A stretch of DNA of 64,000 nt from Rhizobiaceae bacterium (lineage in GTDB: Bacteria; Pseudomonadota; Alphaproteobacteria; Rhizobiales; Rhizobiaceae), in contig JANQMU010000024.1 of NCBI GenBank assembly GCA_028279875.1, forward strand, positions 19,388 to 83,387, read 5' to 3'. Position 1 is the stretch's first letter. Every line of letters begins with the position of its first letter. A model generated the notes under the pieces. It made no database searches and had not been told where the DNA came from. It worked only from the letters and a program-made list of their open reading frames with translations. Below, one piece after another: positions 46,020 through 54,725 of this stretch. Made by a program: the position numbers and the translations under genes.

Positions 46020-46388
46020 CTTTTTGAGCAACGCGATCCAATGAGCAATGTTTCGAAGGCTCAAGTGGGTTCAGCCCGAAGACGGCACCGACGATGTATC
46101 TACGGCTTGGTGTGAGCAACTGCATCCTGATGCAAGTGATTGACCATTTTTGGCTGTTGACTGATTTGGTCGCGGTCGGCTGCAAATCGCCCGCTTCCAC
46201 GGGATTGGCAGCGTCGAGGTTGCGCGCGATGAAATCCGTCAAGCGCAATTGGGCAAGTTTCCTGAATTTGAGCCGATGCCTACATTGGGCCGCGTGTCAG
46301 CGTGCGAGCGCGCAGCCGCAATGAAGGACGTTGAGGCAGACAGCATAATGGCCTACAAACCGGCGCGCGAAATCGGGAAGAAAACGCC
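46020..46388. other. intergenic region with possible coding remnant
   Basis: 369 bp. No complete gene. From about 46200 the frame ending at the TGA of 46390-46392 is open and reads coding-like (GSVEVARDEIRQAQLGKF ... ADSIMAYKPAREIGKK), but it has no start and I recognise no family; it may be the tail of a deleted gene. The methyltransferase start lies just inside its end. Confidence 0.4.
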
Positions 46389-47018
46389 TTGAAGGATCAA
46401 TCGTTCATGGACGGCTATCGCTACCGCTCGGCGGACCACGGTCACGCGCATGCCTATCTGCTCCCCGCCATCAGGGACGAGTTGCGTAAATCCAAAGTGT
46501 GCCGATTGTTCGATCTCGGTTGCGGCAATGGCAGCGTCGGTGCGACACTTCACAAGGAGGGTTGGCAGGTAACCGGCGTTGATCCGTCGACCGAAGGCAT
46601 CGCTCAAGCCCGGCTTGCCTATCCGCAGTGTCGCTTCGAACAGGGCTCGTGCTATGATGATCTGGCGGCCAGATATGGTTGCTTTCCATTTGTGCTGAGC
46701 TTGGAGGTCATCGAACATGTCTATGCCCCAAGGGACTTTGCAAGAACCGTCTTCGATCTGCTGGAGACCGGCGGCACGGCCATCATTTCGACGCCTTATC
46801 ACGGCTATCTCAAGAACCTTGCGCTGGCGGCAGCCGGCCGGATGGACCGCCACTTCACTACTCTTTGGGACCATGGCCACATCAAGTTCTGGTCGATTCC
46901 GACTCTGACGGCGCTCCTGTCGGACGCGGGTTTCGAGGACATCCGGTTCCACCGGGTCGGACGCATTCCGGCGCTTGCCAAATCCATGATCGCGGTCGCG
47001 AAGAAACCGGTGGATTGA
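46389..47018 (+). CDS. class I SAM-dependent methyltransferase
   Basis: 209 residues. RLFDLGCGNGSVGATLHKEG is motif I, VTGVDPSTEGIAQA the acidic SAM-ribose strand, FVLSLEVIEHVYAPRDFA motif IV and LLETGGTAIISTPYHG motif V; this is the UbiG-like Methyltransf_11 type. The end has RVGRIPALAKSMIAVA. The start is a TTG at 46389 after GGGAAG; an ATG at 46407 is an alternative. Fifth methyltransferase-like gene in the locus. Confidence 0.8.
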   Translation: MKDQSFMDGYRYRSADHGHAHAYLLPAIRDELRKSKVCRLFDLGCGNGSVGATLHKEGWQVTGVDPSTEGIAQARLAYPQCRFEQGSCYDDLAARYGCFPFVLSLEVIEHVYAPRDFARTVFDLLETGGTAIISTPYHGYLKNLALAAAGRMDRHFTTLWDHGHIKFWSIPTLTALLSDAGFEDIRFHRVGRIPALAKSMIAVAKKPVD

Positions 47019-47057
47019 CCGTCTGTGGACGTCCTGCGACTCCGCCAACATCTCGAA

Positions 47058-47900
47058 ATGCCCGATAAAGCGGTTTTTCTGCCGGTAACGGTCGCCGTTC
47101 CCGTCAAGAACGAGGAAGCCAACCTCTGCGCCTGTCTCGAACGCCTCGGCCGCTTCGCCGAAATCGTCGTGATCGACAGCGGATCGACCGACCGGACGCG
47201 GGAGATTGCTGAAAGCTTCGGCGCGAGGATCGTCGATTTCCATTGGGATGGAAAATATCCGAAGAAACGCAACTGGTTTCTCCTGAACGCCCCGCCAACC
47301 CAGCCGTGGGTTCTGTTTCTCGACGCCGACGAACTGGTGGACGAAGCGTTTTGCGATGCGCTCACAATGGCTGTCGAAGATGAGAGCATCGATGGGTACT
47401 GGCTGGCCTACACGAACTATTTTCTGGGACACCCTCTAAGGCACGGGCTCGCACAACGAAAACTCGCCCTGTTTCGTGTGGGCAAGGCGCTCTTTGAGAC
47501 GATTGAGGAGGATGGATGGAGCCGCCTCGATATGGAAGTCCATGAACATCCCATCGTCGAGGGCGCGGTCGGCCGGATCAGCGTTCCCATCGATCATCGC
47601 GACGACAGGGGTTTGGCGCGGTTCCTTGAAAGACACCTTGACTATGCGCGTTGGGAAGCGATGCGATACGCGGAACTCAAAAGCAGGCCGGATGCCTGGC
47701 GGCATCTGACCGGCCGGCAACGTTTCAAATACCGCCACCTCATAAAGTGGTGGTATCCTGGTTTCTATTTCCTCTTCACCTATATTGTGAAGCTTGGCCT
47801 GCTCGACGGTGGCGCCGGCTACCACTACGCAGCCTACAAGGCCTGGTATTTCCGGACGATACGGTTGCTTATCACGGAGCAGGCGTCCGGGTCTCCTTAA
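47058..47900 (+). CDS. glycosyltransferase family 2, WaaE/KdtX-like
   Basis: 280 residues from the ATG at 47058 (a GTG at 47025 is possible). PVTVAVPVKNEEANLCACL, EIVVIDSGSTDRTREIAESFGA and WVLFLDADELVDE are the WaaE-type family 2 motifs, with the D-x-D equivalent LDADE. The C-terminal membrane-proximal helix (YPGFYFLFTYIVKLGLLDG) is usual for the family. It adds a glucose-like sugar to LPS core or exopolysaccharide intermediates. It is followed 13 bp later by the broken uxs gene. Confidence 0.83.
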   Translation: MPDKAVFLPVTVAVPVKNEEANLCACLERLGRFAEIVVIDSGSTDRTREIAESFGARIVDFHWDGKYPKKRNWFLLNAPPTQPWVLFLDADELVDEAFCDALTMAVEDESIDGYWLAYTNYFLGHPLRHGLAQRKLALFRVGKALFETIEEDGWSRLDMEVHEHPIVEGAVGRISVPIDHRDDRGLARFLERHLDYARWEAMRYAELKSRPDAWRHLTGRQRFKYRHLIKWWYPGFYFLFTYIVKLGLLDGGAGYHYAAYKAWYFRTIRLLITEQASGSP

Positions 47901-47912
47901 CCGGCATTAAGA

Positions 47913-48826
47913 TTGAAGCATCTGCCCCGTCTCTACGATAGCCGCAAACGCATCCTCATCACCGGCGGGGCGGGCTTCCTCGGCTCGCACCTCATCGACC
48001 GCCTGCTTGAACAGGGCCACGAGGTGATCTGTGCGGATAATCTCTTTACTGGGACAAAGCGCAATATCGAGCATCTGCATGGTCATCCGCGCTTTGAATT
48101 CATGCGGCATGATGTGACCTTTCCGCTCTATGTGGAGGTTGACGAGATCTACAACCTCGCCTGTCCTGCATCCCCGATTCACTATCAGCATGATCCTGTG
48201 CAGACGACGAAGACATCCGTCCATGGCGCGATCAACATGCTTGGCCTTGCCAAGCGCCTGCGCTGCAGGATCTTCCAGGCCTCGACCAGCGAGATCTATG
48301 GCGATCCGGCTGTTCATCCGCAGACGGAGGCGTATTGGGCAATGTCAACCCGATCGGGCTGCGCTCTTGCTATGATGAAGGCAAGCGCTGCGCCGAGACG
48401 CTTTTCTTCGATTACCGGCGCCAGCACGGTCTCGACATCAAGGTCGCCCGCATCTTCAACACCTATGGCCCCCGGATGCACCATGCCGATGGCCGCGTTG
48501 TCTCCAACTTCATTGTCCAGGCCCTGCGCGCGGAGCCGATCACCATCTATGGCGAAGGACGGCAAACGCGGTCCTTTTGCTATGTCGACGATCTGGTCGA
48601 AGGCTTCATTCGTTTCATGGATACGGATGAGGGTGTTACGGGGCCGCTTAATCTGGGAAATCCGGGAGAGTTCAGCATTCTCGAATTGGCGCAACGGATC
48701 ATCGATATGTCCGGGTCCCCGTCGGAAATCCTTTCCTGGAAACCGCGGATTCAACTGGAGGAAGGTCTTGCAAGGACAATCGATTACTTCCGCAAGCGTC
48801 TTCCTGAACTCGTTGCGCCGGTCTAA
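47913..48826 (+). pseudogene. uxs: UDP-glucuronate decarboxylase (UDP-xylose synthase) with frameshift and internal deletion
   Basis: The 5' half reads [20 protein letters not shown] and [20 protein letters not shown], ending [16 protein letters not shown], all highly conserved in UDP-glucuronate decarboxylases. At 48337-48339 a run of GGG replaces the expected GGGG, so [20 protein letters not shown] continues only in the next frame, which stays open to 48826 with [20 protein letters not shown]. Near the 3' end about 25 residues (the usual PLPxDDPxxRxPDI segment) are missing between GSPSEIL and [12 protein letters not shown]. The frameshift alone could be a base-call error; the internal deletion argues for true decay. 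The start is TTG. Confidence 0.82.
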
Positions 48827-49080
48827 TCGTCGATTCCCGAGCGGGTTGCAAGGTGAGGCAACCCCTTGAAATAACGGGCTGTATCGGGGATAGCGTCGAT
48901 CCCGACAGGAATCCGGCGCACGCTATAAAAACCTGAACCAGTCAGGTCGGCGATCTGCTGACATTGGTCATGCATTTTCATGTGCAGCGACCATTCTTTC
49001 AAGCACCCAAAATCAAAAATCTGAACGACGAAGCGGACCGCCGGATCCGCTTTTGCTTTACGCATGCCTGGTCGCGGCAT
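48823..49080 (-). CDS. hypothetical protein or gene fragment beside tRNA-Gly
   Basis: An 85-codon frame on the minus strand reads coding-like ([37 protein letters not shown]) and stays open another 12 codons upstream to a TAA at 49117-49119. No ribosome site stands before the ATG. It fills the gap between the uxs remnant and tRNA-Gly. I recognise no family. It could be the 3' end of a gene whose front was lost, or chance; its weak GC bias compared with neighbours leaves this open. Confidence 0.3.
   Translation of the reverse strand: MPRPGMRKAKADPAVRFVVQIFDFGCLKEWSLHMKMHDQCQQIADLTGSGFYSVRRIPVGIDAIPDTARYFKGLPHLATRSGIDD
48843..48864. terminator. hairpin at the end of the exopolysaccharide locus
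   Basis: GGGTTGC and GCAACCC form a perfect 7-bp stem around an 8-nt loop, 17 bp after the end of the uxs remnant. There is no T-run, so Rho-independent termination is uncertain. Confidence 0.35.
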
Positions 49081-49128
49081 CCGATATTCGGTATCGTTGC
49101 CAACAAGGTACTGAATTTACTGGGAAAC

Positions 49129-49203
49129 TGGAGCGGGCGATGAGATTCGAACTCACGACCCCAACCTTGGCAAGGTTGTGCTCTACCCCTGAGCTACGCC
49201 CGC
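49129..49203 (-). tRNA. tRNA-Gly (anticodon GCC)
   Basis: Read on the minus strand the 75-nt gene begins GCGGGCGTAGCTCAG, has an anticodon stem-loop CAACC-TTGCCAA-GGTTG with GCC at positions 34-36, a T-arm GTGAG-TTCGAAT-CTCAT, and an acceptor stem closed by CGCCCGC-T with an encoded CCA. All four stems pair perfectly. It reads GGC and GGU codons. It sits at the right border of the exopolysaccharide locus. Confidence 0.97.
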
Positions 49204-49409
49204 TCGGCTGTGCCGGGATGCTTGAATGTGATCCGGCCGGGGTATGGGGCGGGCTCGTGCCCGCGCCCGGCGGTATATGGCGCAAGCGGGGGGTAAATGC
49301 AACAGGAAAATGAATTGGCCGGGTGGTGGCTTTGCCATTGCGATTTGTCGCTGTGGCGCTTATCACCTTGGCCGATTGTTGTGCCCTGAAACCCGGACCG
49401 AGAGCTGCG

Positions 49410-49928
49410 ATGGCCAGCGAAATGATGACCGAACCGCCGAAGACGCGCGACGAGCTGTTTGCCGTGCTCGATGCGCTGGGCATCGCCCATGTGACGAAGG
49501 ATCATCCGCCGGTGTTCACCGTGGCGGAATCGCAATCATTGCGCGATGCGATTCCGGGCGGGCATACCAAGAACCTGTTCCTGAAGGACAAGAAAGGGCA
49601 GTTTTTCCTGGTGACGGTGGAGGAGGATGCGCAGATCGATCTTAAATCGATCCATGGGCGGATCGGGGCGCGGGGGCGGGTGTCCTTCGGCAAGCCGGAG
49701 CCGCTGCTGGAACTGCTCGGGGTGACGCCCGGGTCGGTGACCGTCTTCGGGGTGATCAACGACGGCGAGGGCCGGGTGCAAGTGGTGCTCGACGAGGCGC
49801 TGATGAAGCACGACATCATCAACGGGCATCCGTTGCGAAACGATGCGACGACGTCGATTGGCCGGGACGACCTGCTGCGGTTTCTGGAATCGACTGGTCA
49901 CACACCCCTAATTGTGCCGCTGTCTTGA
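49410..49928 (+). CDS. prolyl-tRNA deacylase-like protein (ProXp-ala/YbaK family)
   Basis: 172 residues from the ATG at 49410. The YbaK/aminoacyl-tRNA deacylase domain includes VFTVAESQSLRDAIPGGHTK, NLFLKDKKGQFFLVTVEED, SFGKPEPLLELLGVTPGSVT and VLDEALMKHDIINGHPL, matching free-standing ProXp-ala proteins of alphaproteobacteria. The conserved Lys of KNLFLKDK is the usual catalytic-site residue. The enzyme clears Ala from mischarged tRNA-Pro in the cytoplasm. It is a single housekeeping gene upstream of the thioredoxin. Confidence 0.85.
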   Translation: MASEMMTEPPKTRDELFAVLDALGIAHVTKDHPPVFTVAESQSLRDAIPGGHTKNLFLKDKKGQFFLVTVEEDAQIDLKSIHGRIGARGRVSFGKPEPLLELLGVTPGSVTVFGVINDGEGRVQVVLDEALMKHDIINGHPLRNDATTSIGRDDLLRFLESTGHTPLIVPLS

Positions 49929-50012
49929 AAACGATCGGCAAAGGCCCGATTTTGTAAGACAGGACATGTTTTGTAAAAAGACCGCGAACCGGTTCGCGAT
50001 GCGGAGAGTAAG

Positions 50013-51023
50013 ATGCAGGATGGCGATAATCCTTATGGCGGTTCCTACGGGAACCAGATGGGTGGCAATGTGAGCTTCGGCGGTGCCGCTCCGGCCGAGG
50101 CGCCGGCGGCCAATACGGCGCCCGCAAACACGGCGCTGGGCGGTGGCGCGGCGATCAAGGACACGACGACGGCCGAATTCACCAATGATGTCATTGCCGA
50201 ATCCCAGAACCAGCCGGTGCTGGTCGATTTCTGGGCGCCGTGGTGCGGGCCGTGCAAGCAGCTTGGTCCGATCATCGAAAAGGTGGTGGCGGAGTCGGCC
50301 GGCAAGGTGAAGCTGGTCAAGCTCAATATTGACGACCATCCGGCCATTCCGGGCCAGATGGGCATCCAGTCGATCCCGGCGGTGGTGGCGTTTTCCAATG
50401 GCAAGCCGATCGATGCCTTCATGGGCGCGGTGCCGGAAAGCCAGATCCGCCAGTTCATCGACAAGGTGGTCAAGGAAGGCGGCGGCAATGGCGCGCCGGA
50501 TATCGATGCGATCCTGGCCGAAGGCCGGGCGGCGCTCGATGCCGGCGATGTCAATATGGCGGCACAGATCTTCGGGTCGGTGCTGCAGGAGCAGCCGGAC
50601 AATGCCAGGGCGATGGCTGGCATGGCCGAATGCATGATCGCCGCCGGCCAGAAGAAGCGGGCGCGCGAATTGCTGGACGGCCTGACCGAGGAGCAGAAGG
50701 CGGTGCCGGAGGTGGCGGCTATCCTGGCGCGCTTTGCGCTGGAGGAGGAGGTAGCGGAGCTCGGCGATCCCGAGGCCCTGGAAGCCCGCCTTGCGGCCAA
50801 TGCCGACGACCACGAGGCGCGGCTCGACATGGCCAAGATCCTCAATGTCCAGGGCGAGCGCGACAGGGCCGCAGACTATTTGCTCCACATCATGAAGACG
50901 GACCGTGAGTGGCAGGAGGACGGCGCGCGCCGGCAGTTGCTGCAGTTTTTCGACATGTGGGGGCCGACGGACCCGGCGACCATTGCGGCGCGGCGCAAGC
51001 TGTCATCGTTAATGTTCTCCTGA
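50013..51023 (+). CDS. thioredoxin with C-terminal TPR-like repeats (CnoX/YbbN type)
   Basis: 336 residues. A flexible glycine/alanine-rich N-terminus (about 50 residues) precedes a thioredoxin domain with active site WAPWCGPCKQL, followed by IQSIPAVVAFSNGKPIDAF. The C-terminal 160 residues are helical repeats (ALDAGDVNMAAQIFGSVLQ, NARAMAGMAECMIAAGQ), the TPR_20 arrangement of CnoX. Alphaproteobacterial CnoX keeps the two cysteines, unlike E. coli YbbN. It acts as a redox-linked holdase handing clients to GroEL. Confidence 0.87.
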   Translation: MQDGDNPYGGSYGNQMGGNVSFGGAAPAEAPAANTAPANTALGGGAAIKDTTTAEFTNDVIAESQNQPVLVDFWAPWCGPCKQLGPIIEKVVAESAGKVKLVKLNIDDHPAIPGQMGIQSIPAVVAFSNGKPIDAFMGAVPESQIRQFIDKVVKEGGGNGAPDIDAILAEGRAALDAGDVNMAAQIFGSVLQEQPDNARAMAGMAECMIAAGQKKRARELLDGLTEEQKAVPEVAAILARFALEEEVAELGDPEALEARLAANADDHEARLDMAKILNVQGERDRAADYLLHIMKTDREWQEDGARRQLLQFFDMWGPTDPATIAARRKLSSLMFS

Positions 51024-51142
51024 CGGCCGGCCCGAGACGGTTGAAAACCGGCGGAAAACGGGCCTGACACCTTGAGAATTGCGCGGTCGTGCCCAAATCT
51101 CTTAAGGTAGCAACCGCAGTCACGGATTGAGGCGCTGATCTC

Positions 51143-51820
51143 TTGCTCGCTGGCAACGTACATTACCGAACCGAGAAGGATATCCCGGCCCATGTGCCGC
51201 TGTTTCCTCTGTCCGGTGCGCTGCTGTTGCCGAGCGGGCAGATGCCGATGAACATTTTCGAGCCGCGCTATCTGGCGATGATCGACGATGCCCTGGCCTC
51301 GCACCGCATCCTGGCGATCATCCAGCCGCAATTCGATGCCGCCGGTGCCGTCGAGAAATGCGATTGCCCACAATTGTGTTCCGTCGGCACGCTCGGCCGC
51401 ATCACCTCGCTTTCCGAGACCGGCGACGGTCGCTACATCATCTCGCTGATCGGCATCTGCCGTTTCCGCCTGCTGGAGGAGGCGCCGGCGAAAAAAGCCT
51501 ATCGGCAGGCCCGCATCGCGCCTTTTCTGCACGATCTTTCCGCCGATAATGGCGAGGACAATGTCGACCGGGCGGCGCTGCTGACGAGTTTTCGCGCCTA
51601 TCTGGAGGCCAATGAGCTGGAGGCCGACTGGGAAAGCGTCGAGCAGGCCAGCAATTCGACGCTGGTCAACACCATGTCGATGATGGCGCCCTACGGTCCG
51701 GCGGAAAAACAGGCCCTGCTGGAAGCGCCCGATCTGAAAACCCGCGCCGACACGCTGATCGCCATTACGGAAATCGCCCTGGCGCGGGACAATGACGATT
51801 ACGACACTGTGCTGCAATAG
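51143..51820 (+). CDS. Lon substrate-binding (LON N-terminal) domain protein
   Basis: 225 residues without ATPase or protease domain. The ATP-dependent protease LON-substrate-binding domain covers HVPLFPLSGALLLPSGQMP, NIFEPRYLAMIDDAL and ISLIGICRFRLLEE. The TTG start at 51143 keeps the family N-terminus (LAGNVHYRTEKDIP) and has GAGG about 9 bp upstream. It always lies between cnoX and the Trm112 gene in Rhizobiales-like genomes (recalled, not checked). Function unclear; the domain binds polypeptides. Confidence 0.83.
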   Translation: MLAGNVHYRTEKDIPAHVPLFPLSGALLLPSGQMPMNIFEPRYLAMIDDALASHRILAIIQPQFDAAGAVEKCDCPQLCSVGTLGRITSLSETGDGRYIISLIGICRFRLLEEAPAKKAYRQARIAPFLHDLSADNGEDNVDRAALLTSFRAYLEANELEADWESVEQASNSTLVNTMSMMAPYGPAEKQALLEAPDLKTRADTLIAITEIALARDNDDYDTVLQ

Positions 51821-51850
51821 GTTGCGGTGACGCAAGGAGGCCAAGGGACG

Positions 51851-52087
51851 ATGACCGAACCCAGGCGTTCCGCCACCATCGACGGCAAGCTGCTCGACCT
51901 TCTGGTCTGCCCCCTGACCAAGGGGCCGCTGTCGCATGATTCGGAAAAGAACGAGCTGGTGTCGAAAATGGCGCGCCTTGCCTATCCGATCCGCGACGGC
52001 ATTCCGATTATGCTGCCGTCGGAGGCGCGGCCGCTCGATGAAGACGGTGCGGCACCCGGCGGCAAGGCCAGGGGCGATCGCCGGTGA
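51851..52087 (+). CDS. Trm112 family protein (UPF0434)
   Basis: 78 residues. The conserved pattern [17 protein letters not shown] and [21 protein letters not shown] is the Trm112/YcaR signature. The Cys-based zinc site is reduced to one Cys. Such proteins stabilise methyltransferase partners. The ATG at 51851 lies behind AAGGAGG-CC-AAGGG; a GTG at 51827 is less likely. The stop codon region overlaps the TetR start (GTGA). Confidence 0.85.
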   Translation: MTEPRRSATIDGKLLDLLVCPLTKGPLSHDSEKNELVSKMARLAYPIRDGIPIMLPSEARPLDEDGAAPGGKARGDRR

Positions 52088-52653
52088 GCAAGCGCGGCGC
52101 CATGCGGCGGCGGCAATTGCTGGCGGCTGCCGCCAACCGGTTCTGGCAGTTCGGCTATGGCAGCACCAGCCTTGCCGATATTGCCGGCGACGCCGAGGTG
52201 CCGCTCGGCAATGTCTATTATTATTTCCGCAGCAAGCAGGACATTGCCGCCGGCGTTGCCGACATCTTCGTTGCCGAAACGCAATCCATGCTCAGCGACA
52301 TCGCCGAGGCCGAAGCCGATCCGCGCCGCCGGGTTCTGGCGCTGATCCGCCGCCTGTCGGAATCCAATCGCAGCCGGGTCGAGCGCGGCTGTCCGATCGC
52401 GCTGGCGGTGCGCGACTTCCGCTCCGGCGCACCGGAGGCCTCGCGCCGCGCCGCCGAGGCCTTCGATCTGCTGATCGGCTTCATCGGCCGGGAATTGCAG
52501 CGCACCGGCGCCCGGCCGTCGACGGCGCTGGCCAGGGCGCGCGAGATCGTCGTCGAGTGGCAGGGCGGCATTTCGCTGGCCCATGCGCTGGGCGACGCGA
52601 CGGTCCTCGCCGAAAGCTTCCGCCGCGCCGAACAGCGGGTCATCGCGCCCTAA
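52084..52653 (+). CDS. TetR-family regulator
   Basis: 189 residues. The N-terminal HTH is [46 protein letters not shown] in sequence, i.e. L-x-D-I-A-...-G-N-x-Y-Y-Y-F. The ligand domain has [12 protein letters not shown], as in NemR/AcuR-like TetR_C_36 proteins that respond to electrophiles through the cysteine in this segment. It is coupled to the Trm112 gene by GTGA and meets the ABC permease gene tail to tail with a 4-bp overlap. Targets unknown. Confidence 0.82.
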   Translation: MSKRGAMRRRQLLAAAANRFWQFGYGSTSLADIAGDAEVPLGNVYYYFRSKQDIAAGVADIFVAETQSMLSDIAEAEADPRRRVLALIRRLSESNRSRVERGCPIALAVRDFRSGAPEASRRAAEAFDLLIGFIGRELQRTGARPSTALARAREIVVEWQGGISLAHALGDATVLAESFRRAEQRVIAP

Positions 52654-53780
52654 TCGAGGGTCCGCTTGTAGCGCAGCATGGCAATCACGGTGACGATCGC
52701 GAGGATGATCAGCAGCGCCCGCATGTCCGGAACGATGTCGGAAAAGCCGGCGCCCTTGAGCATGACCTTGCGGATGATGCGCATGAAGTGGGTCGACGGA
52801 ATGGCGGCGCCAATGGCCTGTGCCCAGCCGGGCATGGCGGCGAAGGGAAACATGAAGCCCGACAGGAGGATCGAGGGCAGCATGTAGAAAAACGACATCT
52901 GCATGGCCTGCATCTGGTTCTTGGCGACCGTGGAAAATAGGAAGCCGAGCGCCAGGTTGACCAGAATGAAGATGTTGAGACCGATCAGGAAGGGAAGGAT
53001 CGGCCCGACGAAGGGAACCGAAAAGACCCAGAAGGCGAGGATGAAGAAGACGCAGGTCTGGACATAGCCGATCAGCACATAGGGCGTGATCTTGCCGAGC
53101 ATGACTTCCGGCGCGCGGGCCGGTGTCGACAACAGCGTTTCCATCGTGCCGCGCTCGCTTTCGCGGACGATGGCGATGGCGGTGATCATCACCATGGTCA
53201 TGGAAATGATGACGGCCAGCAGGCCGGGCACGATATTGTAGCTGGTCTTGGCCGCCGGATTGTAGCGCTTGTGGGCGATGACGTCGAAGGCCGGGGGATT
53301 GCCAGCCAAATAGGCCAGCGGGCCTGTGGCCAGTGCATCGATGGCGTTGGCAGCCAGCACCGGGAGCGCGCCGGCGGCGGCGCCCGAGGCCGAAGGATCG
53401 GAGGCATCGGCGGCGACCAGCAGGGCCGGCCGGTCGCCGCGGATGATGGCGCGCTCGAAATCTTCCGGAATGGTCACGATGAAGGAGGCGTCACCCGATT
53501 TCAGCGCATGATCGGCTTCGCTTGCATTGGCGACCGTTCCGCGAATGTCGAAATAGGTCGAGGTCTGCATGGCGGCGAGAAAGGCGCGGGCAAAGGGGCC
53601 GCTGTCATGGATCTCGACCAGGGTGGGCAGGTGCCGGGGGTCGGAATTGATGGCAAATCCGAACAGCATCAGCTGCATGATCGGAATGGCGATCATCATG
53701 GCGAAGGTCATGCGGTCGCGCCGCATCTGGATGAATTCCTTCATCAGGATCGCGACGAATCTGCCGGAGGAGAAGGTCAT
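52650..53780 (-). CDS. ABC-2 type exporter permease (YhhJ/YbhR type)
   Basis: 376 residues. TM1 lies in RMTFAMMIAIPIMQLMLFGFAI, then a large extracytoplasmic domain (about residues 40-170), and five C-terminal helices including VPGLLAVIISMTMVMITAIAI and the conserved E-R-G-T-M-E-x-L-L-x-T-P motif (ESERGTMETLLSTPARA). This is the permease of a HlyD/ATPase/permease exporter of the YbhGFSR/YhiI-RbbA type for small hydrophobic molecules. Third gene of the operon; only one permease is present, so it likely works as a homodimer. Confidence 0.86.
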   Translation of the reverse strand: MTFSSGRFVAILMKEFIQMRRDRMTFAMMIAIPIMQLMLFGFAINSDPRHLPTLVEIHDSGPFARAFLAAMQTSTYFDIRGTVANASEADHALKSGDASFIVTIPEDFERAIIRGDRPALLVAADASDPSASGAAAGALPVLAANAIDALATGPLAYLAGNPPAFDVIAHKRYNPAAKTSYNIVPGLLAVIISMTMVMITAIAIVRESERGTMETLLSTPARAPEVMLGKITPYVLIGYVQTCVFFILAFWVFSVPFVGPILPFLIGLNIFILVNLALGFLFSTVAKNQMQAMQMSFFYMLPSILLSGFMFPFAAMPGWAQAIGAAIPSTHFMRIIRKVMLKGAGFSDIVPDMRALLIILAIVTVIAMLRYKRTLD

Positions 53781-53786
53781 CGCACC

Positions 53787-54725
53787 CTATCCCGCCTGTT
53801 GCCCGGAGAAATTGTCGGTCGAACCGGCCATCAGGTGAATGAACACCTCCTCCAGTCCGGCCGGCTGCCGGGTCCAGTTGTAGCGGCTGTCGGCCATGAA
53901 AGGGGCCGCGGCTTTCTCCAGCGCCTCGCCGTCGGTTCCCGACACATGCAGCGCGGAGCCGAAACGGGCGACCTGATCGATACCGGTCCTGCCCTCGAGC
54001 TCAGCCGACAGGGCCGCCAGATCCGGGCCCTCGACCCGCCAAGTCTGAAGGCCGACCATGTCGGGAATCGATTTGGCCGGGCCGTCGATCAGTTTTTCGC
54101 CATAGGCGATATAGGCGATGTTGTCGCACTGGATGGCCTCGTCCATATAATGGGTGGATACCAGGACCGTAACGCCGGCGTCGGACAGGCGGCGGATCTC
54201 GTCCCAGAAATCGCGTCTTGCCTTGGGGTCGACGCCGGCGGTCGGCTCGTCAAGCAGCAGCAGCGCCGGATCGTGCAGAAGGCAGGCGGCCAGCGCCAGA
54301 CGCTGCTTCCAGCCGCCTGACAATTCGCCCGACAGTTGGTGGGCGCGGTCGGCAAGGCCGAGATTGTCCAGCGCCGCGTCGACCCGCCGCCGGCGGTCGC
54401 TGATGCGATACATGCGGCCCATGAAATCGAGATTCTCGCGGATGGTGAGATCGGCATAGAGCGAGAATTTCTGCGTCATATAGCCGACATGTTCCTTGAT
54501 ATGGTCGGACTGGCGCAAGATGTCGTAGCCGAGGCACGTGCCGTCGCCGGCATCGGGCGTCAGCAGGCCGCACAACATGCGGATCGTGGTCGTCTTGCCG
54601 CTGCCATTGGGGCCCAGAAAGCCGTAGATGGCGCCCTTCGGCACGGAGATGTCGAACTTGTCGACCACCGTCTTGTCGCCGAACCGCTTGACCAGCCCGG
54701 TGACCTCGATCACCGGGGCGTTCAT
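53787..54725 (-). CDS. ABC exporter ATP-binding protein (YbhF type, single domain)
   Basis: 312 residues. Walker A GPNGSGKTTTIRML, Q-loop YMTQKFSLYADLTI, signature LSGGWKQRLALA, Walker B LLLLDEPTAGVDP and switch His STHYMDE are all present. The C-terminal 90 residues are the DrrA/CcmA-type regulatory extension. E. coli YbhF has two such domains, here one. It begins with an ATGA overlap on the HlyD gene and ends 6 bp before the permease. Confidence 0.88.
   Translation of the reverse strand: MNAPVIEVTGLVKRFGDKTVVDKFDISVPKGAIYGFLGPNGSGKTTTIRMLCGLLTPDAGDGTCLGYDILRQSDHIKEHVGYMTQKFSLYADLTIRENLDFMGRMYRISDRRRRVDAALDNLGLADRAHQLSGELSGGWKQRLALAACLLHDPALLLLDEPTAGVDPKARRDFWDEIRRLSDAGVTVLVSTHYMDEAIQCDNIAYIAYGEKLIDGPAKSIPDMVGLQTWRVEGPDLAALSAELEGRTGIDQVARFGSALHVSGTDGEALEKAAAPFMADSRYNWTRQPAGLEEVFIHLMAGSTDNFSGQQAG

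Noticed and set aside
49129..49203. tRNA-Gly as attachment site of an integrated element
   Set aside because: No integrase gene and no repeat of the tRNA 3' end was found at the left side of the polysaccharide locus; the fragment at 48823-49116 is not recognisable as an integrase.
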